Below the pieces are notes generated by a model, which saw nothing but the letters and a program-made list of their open reading frames with translations, had not been told where the DNA came from and ran no database searches. A DNA stretch of 64,000 bases from Siphonodentalium dalli. Its lineage: Eukaryota; Mollusca; Scaphopoda; Gadilida; Siphonodentaliidae. Location of the stretch: the NCBI GenBank assembly GCA_032622095.1, contig CP136065.1:155251577-155315576 (forward strand), written 5' to 3'. A program made the translations under genes and the position numbers. Below are positions 45,736 to 54,789 of the stretch, one piece after another; position 1 is the first letter of the stretch, and the number at the start of each line of letters is the position of its first letter.

Positions 45736-45973
45736 TTAACCCTTTCATGACGGGGATGTGCTGGTGCAGCATTAAAGATCCTGTACCAGTACATTCTCTT
45801 ATATATGCAAGTCCCCCATAGGGAGCCTCGCATATATGAGACTGCAATGGCTTACAAGGTCAAGGTAAATATTGTTAGGTCAACGCATTCTCTTATATAT
45901 GCTATATATAAGAGAATACATTAGCACATGGTTTTCACAAAATTTCAAGAAACTCCAGTCATGGAAGTGTTAA
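45736..45973. mobile_element. Double-hairpin TTAA element, CCCTTTCATGAC ends
   Basis: TTAACCCTTTCATGACGGG at the left and CCAGTCATGGAAGTGTTAA at the right are imperfect inverted ends including TTAA. Two AATGCATTCTC-type hairpins lie inside, one decayed and one with its loop deleted (TTATATATGCTATATATAAG). The spacer ACAAGGTCAAGGTAAATATT is shared, inverted, with the element at 47026-47273. Confidence 0.75.
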
Positions 45974-46442
45974 TAAAGAAATTTCTGTATATTTTTGTCT
46001 TATATTTAGAAAATTCAGATATTTTTTTTTCAACCTGCATGAGACTAAACCCTTCCAAAATAATAAGATATTCTCTTTTTTATTGGGTGCACAATCTTTA
46101 TTGAATCATACCTACACAATGAACGACTCATGTACATGTACACATCGTGTGAAGGCTGACTGGAACATATCTCTGCAACAGTGCTTTTCGTGAATGGATT
46201 GTGTTTCTCAATTCCAGGTACATGTAAATATGCTGAATGTTATTGAAAATGTTTATAATGCAAATGGCCGTCAAAATAAGAACATGTGAATTTCAGTCGT
46301 GCTTGATGATGGCTCATTATTTGGTTGGTTTATTGTAATTGGGTTAAAAAAAATGGTCATCAAAACAATATCAGCATGACTTAAATACTTATGTCTGAAA
46401 CACACCTCGATATTCATATTTATGTACCAGTTTTGTTTATTT

Positions 46443-46475
46443 CAATAAAGTTAAAATATTAAAAAAAAAAAAAAA
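46443..46475 (+). other. AATAAA followed by poly(A), retrocopy-like 3' end
   Basis: AATAAAG at about 46443, then AAAATATT and an uninterrupted run of 15 A. Genomic poly(A) shortly after a polyadenylation signal is typical of a reverse-transcribed, inserted mRNA or a LINE-mobilised copy. No source gene recognised and no target duplication identified. Confidence 0.5.
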
Positions 46476-46527
46476 TTCAGTGCATCACTCATTGTTGGTT
46501 TGTATTAATATGACCTTTAGGATCATA

Positions 46528-46997
46528 AAAGGCCCACTTAATTTTCGAATGCCCAGATTACATTATATAAAATATATGCCATATTATATACCATTTGAAA
46601 GAGGAAGCTCCAAAACATTGTATTATCAACTTATCCGGTGTAATAAACTGTGGACATGTTGTTTTGGTTGAGTTGCCAACGCATTTTGTCATCAAGATTG
46701 AAGTAAAAATCAGTATTATTTTCAATGCAGGGGGAATAATTCTATATATTAAAGATAGAGTTCTCCCCTTTCCATTGAATTCTGTTGCATTCTGGGTGCC
46801 TGAGGGTGGGGGGGGAAGTCTTTCTATGATTTCCAGCAGTTTTCTATTTCTCTGTGGGCATCTTCTGAGACAGATGTTTCAAATAGTGATGAATTATAGT
46901 ATTTTAATCATATTTTGTGGCATAGATTGTTATTAAAACCGTATATCAAGTCACTAAAAAAATAATAATCGGCGACTCGAATATTAAGTGGGCCTTT
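46528..46997. mobile_element. AGGCCCACTTAAT TTAA-type MITE, 470 bp
   Basis: Ends AAAGGCCCACTTAATTTTCG and, reversed, AAAGGCCCACTTAATATTCG. The right flank is TTAA-like and the left flank TAAA, consistent with a TTAA duplication with one mutated base. A 113-codon frame across the centre is not shared by the other copy at 20271-20675 and is judged non-coding. Confidence 0.8.
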
Positions 46998-47025
46998 AAT
47001 CTTCCTCTGCTGGTGAACTGAACTA

Positions 47026-47273
47026 TTAACCCTTCCATGACTGGAGTTTCCTGAAATTTTACGAAAACCCTGTGCCAATGCATAACTTATATATGCGAGT
47101 CTCCCAAAGGGAGCCTCACATATATAAGAGAATACATTGGCCTTACAATATTTACCTTGACCTGGTGAGCTAGTGCATTCTCTTATAAATGCAAAGCTTC
47201 CTATGGGAGACTCACATATATAAGGAAATGCACTGGCACAGGATCTTTAATGCTCCCGTCCAGTTCTGATTAA
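47026..47273. mobile_element. Double-hairpin TTAA element, CCCTTCCATGAC ends
   Basis: TTAACCCTTCCATGACTGGAG on the left and CTCCCGTCCAGTTCTGATTAA-like on the right. Two hairpins GTGCCAATGCAT...GCATTGGCC and GTGCATTC...GAAATGCACTGGCAC lie inside, separated by ACAATATTTACCTTGACCTG. Related to, and inverted relative to, the element at 45736-45973. Confidence 0.75.
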
Positions 47274-48110
47274 AATCATACTCAGACGCTTCAAGTACTG
47301 AGTCTTCTGGCAAAACCCGCTATTTGTTGCATTACCTTCGTTATAAATAACTTCCACAGACAACACCTGCAGTATGATGTCACCGCCCACATTTTCCTTT
47401 AAAATAGCTTTGATCGACAATATGTACTTTTGGTTTCGTTTCCGCGAACGACTGTCGTTTTCGCAAAAGAAAAACATTGCTTCTTATTCTTTTTCAACCC
47501 ATATTAAGCCAAATCTAGTACCTCAGATTGCTCGTTACTAAATGTTGAAATTCTTGATAATATTGTATTCTATTGGACATGTTGGCTGGTAATATTGCTC
47601 AATTCTGTAATCTTTATATACGCCTTTCTGCTAGTGTTTAATGGATGTTGTAATCTCTGAATTTTTAAACAGCATCCTTCAGCATCCGAAGGACATTCTG
47701 TATACTCCGTCACCAGTTATGCAAACACACTTAGTGTCAACGTGAACTGAGTGTGAAAATCTGAATGACCGATCAAACATTCTTTTATAATTATAAATTT
47801 TGCCTTGCATGCTTATTAATAGTAAGTTCTTAGATAGTGCTCGAACGTGAGTTTTGGATTTACGTACCACACAATGTGTAAGTAATAATGATTTATCCAT
47901 GTAAAAACTATTTTAAAAATATGTCCACATAATTCATAAAAGATACAATTAAACTTTATTATAAACTTAAAACAATTTCATAAAATCAATCACAAAAATT
48001 TCCTCCCGAAAATAGGTCTAAACCTAGGAAGATTCGGCCGATACAACCAGCAGAATCTTCTCAACCCAATCTTCCCTTGGCCGAATCTTCACGGACCCCA
48101 AGAGGCAATG
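47274..48110. other. No gene recognised
   Basis: Low-copy DNA between D1 and D2. A minus-strand frame at 47247-47477 has a non-repetitive composition but no recognisable domain or convincing splice sites. A small palindromic cluster CGGCCGAATCTTC / GAAGATTCGGCCG lies near 48030-48090. Confidence 0.4.
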
Positions 48111-48175
48111 GCACAAGTGCTGTGTCAACAAACCCATTAACACATGTGCCATTCTGTGTTTATTACATGCCATCC

Positions 48176-48311
48176 GTTGCCATTCATCGGAAAGCTCTCA
48201 GTGAGACAGAGCTTTCCAATGAATTGAAACAAGCCTTATTTCCGACTAAATCCTGAAAAATTACCCATAATTCTGCTGTGGTTAAGGAGTCGATTATTTA
48301 GGGCATTACTG
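48176..48311. mobile_element. CAGTAATGCC MITE, left-truncated
   Basis: Starts at GTTGCCATTCATCGGAAAG, passes a TCTCAGTGAGACAGAG centre and ends GGGCATTACTG then TA. The upstream join (CATGCCATCC) matches D1 near 34240, so D2 has lost sequence that D1 retains between the flank and the MITE centre. Confidence 0.75.
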
Positions 48312-48739
48312 TAATATCATAGCAATCGATCAATCAATCATACAACATTATTAAAAGCACGAATCAACAATAAAAATAATAGCCATCCACATTATATCCA
48401 TGAAAATTTCCATTTAGGAGTTATGCAAATAGTAACATAATATTACCCTGAAACTACCGTAAGCGACATATCGGGATATATTATTCCACCCGCCAACTGT
48501 AAAACAACATAGATGTCGACCCGCCAACCATAAAATGTATAGATGTCGTTCTACCCACCAAAGGGCTAAACTGTCAGCATTCCTTATTGCTGTAATGAAT
48601 GACATTATTCTCTCTCCAAGTTGAGCTACAGTGTCATTGAATTAAATTAAATTATAAATTTATAAATTAACTCAATCTCCATTATAAACATGTTGGTTCT
48701 GATAATTCAGGTGGTAAATCATATGAGAACACTAATTTA

Positions 48740-48953
48740 CAGTAATGCCCTAAATAATCGACTCCTTAACCACATATGAATTATGGGTAACTTTTCAGGA
48801 TTTAGTCGGAAATATGGCTTTTTGCCATTCATCGGAAAGCTCTCACTGAGAGCTTTCCGATGAATGGCAACAAGCCATATTTCTGACCTTAATCCTGAAA
48901 AGTTACCCATATTTCTGCTGTGGTTAAGGAGTAGATTATTTAGGGCATTACTG
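48740..48953. mobile_element. CAGTAATGCC palindromic MITE with D1 empty site
   Basis: 214-bp palindrome CAGTAATGCCCTAAATAATC ... GGGCATTACTG. D1 reads ACTAATTTAGTGTATCG; D2 reads ACTAATTTA-element-TAGTGTATCG. The insertion therefore duplicated TA, the signature of Tc1/mariner-type transposition, and the element ends are exactly CAGT...ACTG. It inserted after D1 and D2 separated. Confidence 0.92.
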
Positions 48954-49484
48954 TAGTGTATCGTGATATGTATCACATAATTGATCATCTTATCGCGATT
49001 TGTATAGTATCATGACCAAGTGTATCATTGCAGCCCTACTAAAAGCTTTTGCAGAGCTCTGTCAGTCCCTGAGCTTAAATCAAGACCTGACTCCCCATCA
49101 AAAGTCATTTCTGCCCATTTCCTGTGATATACTGGTTAGGCCCTTGCACTTTTCTACATATTCACAATCAGTTATTAAATCAGGAGACTGACAAATATCA
49201 ACCTATTAATTTATATTTGGTATACGGATCTCACACCACAATATCTGGATCAAATTCAAAAATCAGATCTAACTTATGGTCCTTAGTTTCTATATTTTTA
49301 GCAAATTCAAGCCCATTAGCGCGATAACGAATAAACGTCAACATATTTCATTCATATTTGGAATTTGGATCTTATACAACACAACAAAACCGTGTTTAAA
49401 ACTTTAAATTGTACAATTTATTTACCCGAGACAGTAATTATGACCTTAGTGTTGCTATTTATAAAGAAATTTTAAGAGCCTTAA

Positions 49485-50005
49485 AGGTGGATTATCTCTT
49501 TGTAAACAGGTATTATATAGTTACCGGGGTATAAAATATTAGATTTGAATCGAAGACTCCTGTCCGGAAATGCTTCTATCGATTAATATTAATTTTATTT
49601 CGAATATATTCTGGTCTAAAAAGGCGTGTTTGTTCAGCTATCGAACAATAGTGGTTACTGTTAACCAAGACCAGAAATTTTATTGTACAATTTTGTCACA
49701 AATAAACGTCAATTATACTCATTATCGCTTTTATCTGTGGAACAAAACAATACAAAAATCAATCTGGGACATTTGACTTTCGGTGCATAGCCATAGGAAC
49801 AGACCAGTGCTCTATATCGCAATATTGTATCATCCGAATGGTCTATTTTAAAAATAGTAACATAAACGGTCCCGATTTAATATTCGAAATAAAATCAATA
49901 TTAATTGATAGAAGCTTTTCTGCGGACAGGGGTCTTCAGTTTATATCTATTATTTTATACACACGCAACTATTTAAAATTTCTTATTTAAAGAGATAATC
50001 CATCT
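49485..50005. mobile_element. 521-bp TTAA MITE with D1 empty site
   Basis: Ends AGGTGGATTATCTCTTT and, reversed, AGATGGATTATCTCTTT. TTAA lies on both sides (49481-49484, 50006-50009), and D1 has a single TTAA at 35874-35877 in otherwise matching sequence (AGAGCC-TTAA-CGCGTTA). The inverted ends extend over 100 bp (CTTCTATCGATTAATATTAA mirrored). No transposase frame. An older copy lies at 13965-14491. Confidence 0.93.
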
Positions 50006-50067
50006 TTAACGCGTTATAACTCAAACAAATGCAATTCAATTTGTTTTGCTACTTTTAAGATCTTTAA

Positions 50068-50457
50068 CCCTTTACCCAACAAACCGGCCAAAACCGGCCA
50101 AATAAAGCTTCAACAGCCTAAAATATCTTCGGTCTGTCTCAATAGAACCATACAAATATGGATATCATTGGAACCGGCTCCTTGACCACATTGTGATAGT
50201 TACAGTCATGCCCTGTGCCAATGCATTCTCTTATATATGCGAGTCGACCATAGGTCGCCTCGCATATATAAGAGAATGCATTGGCCTAAACAAATCTTTT
50301 TTTAACACTTTTTACCATTTTTTATTACATTCTTTAACAATTTTATAATTTTTAGTGTATTAAGCCAATGCATTCTCTTATATATGTGAGGCGACCTATG
50401 GTCGACTCGCATATATAAGAGAATGCATTGGCACAGGGCCTTCTGTTGGGTAAAGGG
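50068..50457. mobile_element. 390-bp TTAA double-hairpin MITE with D1 empty site
   Basis: Ends CCCTTTACCCAACA and, reversed, CCCTTTACCCAACAG. TTAA lies on both sides (50064-50067, 50458-50461); D1 has one TTAA at 35930-35933. Inside are two hairpins (50215-50286, 50364-50434) and the spacer ATTCTTTAACAATTTTATAA, all shared with the differently ended element at 44157-44609. It sits about 210 bp upstream of gene 2 and so could alter its regulation. Confidence 0.93.
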
Positions 50458-50627
50458 TTAAATCGATAACTTGAACAAAGGTCAACTGATTTGAAATTTC
50501 TTTTCTGACAGATTCTCTTAGACTTTTAGGTAAAAAAAAAATCACCATTGAAGGCTGTCTTTAGTGCAAAATCCTAGTTCATTAGTTGCTAGTATAAGAA
50601 CTTCATTTAGTGTCAGTAAATCACCCA

Positions 50628-50644
50628 TACATGTATTTTTTCAG
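50628..50644 (+). promoter_or_regulatory. Putative 3' splice site ahead of gene 2
   Basis: TATTTTTTCAG, 28 bases before the start codon, identical to the sequence ahead of gene 1. The intron would end at 50644. If real, all three D2-specific insertions lie in or beyond the intron and not in coding sequence. Confidence 0.5.
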
Positions 50645-50672
50645 GATTGGTTTGTGACAATCTAAGCTGAAA

Positions 50673-52793
50673 ATGGACGTAATGATTCCGTTGAAAGAAC
50701 GATTACTGAAAGCGTCAAATAATGGTGACTATGAAGAAATTAAAAAGATGTTGGCAAAGAAGCAAAGGAGTGAGAGACGGGAAGTACTTAACAGTTTTGA
50801 GTACAAGTATTTCATGGAATCGTACAGATGTGTTCTAAAATCCCCTCTGTTGATTGCTTGTGGTAAAGGAGACTTGGAGATGGTGAACCTCTTTTTAGAT
50901 TTCTGTGGTGCAGAGGTGGAGCCACCTGTCAGGTATGACAAGAAAGGTAATCTCATTCGTCATCAAATAAGCCCTATGGTGGTGGCAGCTTCAAGACACA
51001 ATCTCGAGATTCTTGAGACGCTCATAAAGCATGGTGGTAATCTTAATGGCCTTGCAAATGTGGAGAAAGTCCCCCTCTTAGCAATAATGGAGAAGCCCGC
51101 ATCGCATGCTTTGGCAGTGGAAACTATTGCTTATTTTGTGAAGCAGGAACATTTTAATGTTAACAGAAAAGACAATGCTGGCCGGACAGCATTAATGCTT
51201 TCGGCTGGACGTACAGATCAAATTGTATTTAAAAGCCTTCTCCAATCAGGTGCTGATATTAACATCATGGACAAACAGGGACAATCTGCCATCCACTATG
51301 CGATTAAGGAATTAAGGTCCAGAACGGTTGAGCTTATTCTGAAAAATACATCATTTCGGGTAGAACTTGTCAAAGATACCTTGCTAACAACAACGGCTTT
51401 GGTGAACTCTGAATCTGAATCTGACTCTGAAGTGATAGATAAAAAGAAAAAAATAATGTCAATCATTACGGAGAATGTAGACTATGATTATGCAGCCATC
51501 ATAAATGCGATGGAGCTACTTGGTGCAGTTGATAAACAGATTGATATAATCAAAGAAGCTTTGCGTCGCAGATGTGAAGATTCAGAGAATCCCGTTCTCA
51601 AATCAATTCCTGAATTGCCAAGAGATGTTTATGGACATGTCCATGAACCGAGAAATATTATTGAGTTTGACTCATGGAAAAATAACTCTTCCGATGACCA
51701 CAGCGAGGAAATACTTCATCTGCTAATACTGGAGCGTATTCTCGGGACTGCCAACTGTCTAACCATGTCTCGATTGAAGGATTTTGCCCGTGAAGTTTAC
51801 AACAGAAATGATTTGCCGAGAGCATTAAAAATACTTGACCATACAATTTTGCCATGTTTTGAGTCAGGTTTGATTCTCTCTACATATTACTTATTGAAGG
51901 TACTTGTGCGAGTGATGAAGTATATACATTATATGTTAGAAGGCAAGAAGGTTTTGCCAGCGAACATCACAAGAGTCCAATTATTTGAGGTACCTTTGAG
52001 GGTGCTCCATGGTTTTGCAACCACAGCTGAAAAGTTTCATGTCAATTCATCCAAACATAACTCTACTAAATGTGAGATTTGTGAATGTCGTAAAGGTATC
52101 AAAGTGATTCGCTCTATTCTCCGTATCTTGGCGATAACAATCGAGTTCAACGACCTGCTACAGAGTTCTGGATACCCTTCAGATTCATCGAAAGAAATTG
52201 CAAAAGTAGTCGTACGATTAAGCTTGTTGGGAGCTGGGTGTGGTAGTTTAGTTTTCCAGTCAGCCATCGATTGGACTAACACTGTATACTTTGAGGTGGA
52301 AGAGGACGAGGAGGAGACCCATATAATAGCCATCCCAAACACAAATTTGTTGCAGTTTCTATTGGACAATGGATATCAATATATGTTGAATGAAACCGAC
52401 TCTGAAGGAAACACTCCTTTGTTGTTTTTCGCTTGTCAATCTTATAACCTCATAGAAGGACCGCCTGACTCTGAATTTCTATTGTCTATCACAACACAAG
52501 ACATGGATGAAGTAATGAGTTTTCTTTTGATGAAGGGTGCCCACCCAGATGCATGCAATGTTAAAGGTGCAACGTTTTATGATTATATTCCCTCAGAGTC
52601 CTCCCTCCACACTTATCGGAAGAAATTGTGTCTGCAATGCTTAGCAGCCAAAGCTGTTGTCTACCATGGTATAACATATCGTGCAATGTTACCAACAATA
52701 CAGAAGGACTTGGTTATTATGCATGACCCACAAAAAGAAATGGTTGGTCACGGTGTATATTTTCGTACTGCTCGTGAACTATCTCATCGCTGA
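50673..52793 (+). CDS. fem1: FEM-1-like ankyrin/VHL-box protein, copy 2
   Basis: Tandem paralogue of the gene at 36145-38265, same orientation, same 706-residue length and same domain order: N-terminal ankyrin-type repeats, FEM1 middle region, C-terminal repeats and VHL-box-like CLQCLAAKAVVYHG. By hand count 20 residues differ. A +2-residue change in the Ser/Glu linker (SESESDSE) is balanced by a -2-residue change in the acidic run. Replacements include Trp418 to Met, Arg603-Trp604 to Leu-Leu (copy 1 numbering), Tyr375-Glu376 to Asn-Arg and Lys220 to Glu. About 12 synonymous changes were counted. No stop or frameshift, so the copy is probably functional. Role expected from the family: CUL2 ligase substrate receptor recognising C-terminal degrons. 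Upstream DNA differs from copy 1 by three MITE insertions. Confidence 0.9.
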   Translation: MDVMIPLKERLLKASNNGDYEEIKKMLAKKQRSERREVLNSFEYKYFMESYRCVLKSPLLIACGKGDLEMVNLFLDFCGAEVEPPVRYDKKGNLIRHQISPMVVAASRHNLEILETLIKHGGNLNGLANVEKVPLLAIMEKPASHALAVETIAYFVKQEHFNVNRKDNAGRTALMLSAGRTDQIVFKSLLQSGADINIMDKQGQSAIHYAIKELRSRTVELILKNTSFRVELVKDTLLTTTALVNSESESDSEVIDKKKKIMSIITENVDYDYAAIINAMELLGAVDKQIDIIKEALRRRCEDSENPVLKSIPELPRDVYGHVHEPRNIIEFDSWKNNSSDDHSEEILHLLILERILGTANCLTMSRLKDFAREVYNRNDLPRALKILDHTILPCFESGLILSTYYLLKVLVRVMKYIHYMLEGKKVLPANITRVQLFEVPLRVLHGFATTAEKFHVNSSKHNSTKCEICECRKGIKVIRSILRILAITIEFNDLLQSSGYPSDSSKEIAKVVVRLSLLGAGCGSLVFQSAIDWTNTVYFEVEEDEEETHIIAIPNTNLLQFLLDNGYQYMLNETDSEGNTPLLFFACQSYNLIEGPPDSEFLLSITTQDMDEVMSFLLMKGAHPDACNVKGATFYDYIPSESSLHTYRKKLCLQCLAAKAVVYHGITYRAMLPTIQKDLVIMHDPQKEMVGHGVYFRTARELSHR

Positions 52794-52983
52794 GTCGGTT
52801 GTTATTTCTCTCAAGAAGGTTTGTAAAACCCAGAAGACTGAAAAAAAGTTTCGTTAAAAATTTGGTTTATTATTTTGTTTGCATTTAGTTGTCTGCCAAT
52901 TTAATGACTAGATTGGTGACAACCCATGAGCTATAAGAAAGTGAGAAGTCCTCTGCCGTATTGAGCTCTACTCTCGGGATCCA

Positions 52984-52989
52984 AATAAA
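52984..52989 (+). promoter_or_regulatory. Polyadenylation signal of gene 2
   Basis: AATAAA about 190 bases after the stop codon, at the position equivalent to that of gene 1. Confidence 0.6.
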
Positions 52990-53169
52990 ATCACACATGT
53001 ATGAATATTATTTTTCTGTAAAAACATTCCACCCTGTATGAACCTTATTTGGGAATGAATGTTTAATTCATTTTGATCACTGGTACACATATGAATCCTT
53101 ATATGACCTTGTATGCAAAACTTTATGCCAATGCTTGGACAAATCATTTTTCTCTTCATTATACCCCCT

Positions 53170-54789
53170 TTTTAGCTCAACTTTACTTTGTAAAGTTTGA
53201 GCTATTGCCATGGCTTGGTATCCGTCGTGCGTGTGTGTGTATGTGTGTGCGTGATTCGTCAACAATTTCCTTTAGCACGGGCTACAGTTCGTACCTTTGG
53301 TCCGTTTATTATGAAATTTGTCATGGATGTTGACATTGACATGTAGATGGGAAAGAATCATTTTGGGGTCATTCTGAAGAAAAACATGGCCGCCAGTGAC
53401 CATCTTGGATTTCAAAAATCAATCCATTAGCACGGGCTACAGGCCGTACTGTTCGTCTTATTGTCATGAAATTTGTCATGGATGTTAATATTTACATGTA
53501 GATGGGAACGAGTAATTTTGGGGTCATTCGGCCAAAAAACATGGCCGCCGGCAGCCATCTTAGATTTTACTCTTCGTATGACTAAATCCTTTAGCACGGG
53601 CTACAGGCCGTACCTTTAGTCTGATCATCATGAAATTTGTCATGGCTGTTGAAATTGGAATGTAGATGGGAACGAGTCATTTTGGGGTCATTAGGACAAA
53701 AAACATGGCCGCCAGTGGCCATATTTGATTTCAAAATTTAATCCATTAGCACGGGCCACAGGTCGTACTCTTCGCCTGATCATCATGAAATTTGTCATGG
53801 ATGTTAATATTGACATGTAGATGGGAACGAGTAATTTTGGGGTCATTCGGCCAAAAAACATGGCTGCCAGCAGCCATCTTGGATTTTACTCTTTGTATGA
53901 CTAAATTCTTTAGCACGGGCTACAGGTCGTACCTTTAGTCTGATCATCATAAAATTTGTCATGGATGTTAACAATGACATGTAGATGGGAACGAGTCATT
54001 TTGGGGTCATTCGGCCGAAAAACATGGCCGCCAGCAGCCATCTTGGATTTTACTCTTTGTATGACTAAATCCTTTAGGAATCACTGAACTAAATGGTTTC
54101 CCATAGGCGACAGTGTTAACGTTTCGTCCAAATTCACTGAATTGAAGCCTGCAGGCCATACCAGTGATGTTTACCCAGCTAGATTGACACCAGTTGATCA
54201 CGAAAATGCAAGAAAAATCATAGGTCATGTGTTTACTTTTTAGCTCAACTTTACTTTGTAAAGTTTGAGCTATTGCCATGGCTTTGTCGTCCGTCGTCCG
54301 TGTGTGCGTGTGTGTGTGTGCGTAAGGCGTCAACAATACAGGCTACAGTTCGTACCTTTGATCGGATCATTATGAAATTTGTCATAGCTGTTGACATCAA
54401 CATTTGTACCGGAATTATTCATTTTGGGGTCATTCGGAAAAAAAACATGGCCACCAGCGGCCATCTTAGATTTCAAAATTCAATCCATTAGCACAGGCTA
54501 CAGGCCGTACTGTTCGTCTGATCGTCATGAAATTTGTCATGGATGTTAATATTGACATGAGGATGGGAACGAGTAATTTTGGGGTCATTCGGCCAAAAAA
54601 CATGGCCGCCAGCAGCCATCTTCGATTTTACTCTTGCATGACTAAATCCTTTAGCACGGGCTACAGGTCGTACCTTTGGTCAGATCATCATAAAATTAGT
54701 CGTGGATGATAACAATGACATGTAGATGGGAATGAGTCATTTTTGGGTTATTCGTGCAAAAACATGGCCGCCAGCAGCCATCTTGGATT
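53170..54789 (+). repeat. CATGGCCGCC minisatellite of D2, first block
   Basis: Same head and 155-165-bp units as in D1. At 54074-54240 it includes only the first part of the AGGAATCACTGAACTAAATG segment, which is cut by a second complete AGCTCAACTTTACTTTGTAA head at 54242, followed by a new run of units. A head inside the array implies that a second element inserted or that two arrays recombined. Confidence 0.85.

Noticed and set aside
46595-46936. 113-codon frame
   Set aside because: Lies wholly inside the AGGCCCACTTAAT MITE and is not open in the other copy at 20271-20675.
47247-47477. Minus-strand 76-codon frame with exon-like composition
   Set aside because: A weak impression of a beta-strand-rich domain only; no splice pair could be defined with confidence and there is no second copy to test conservation.
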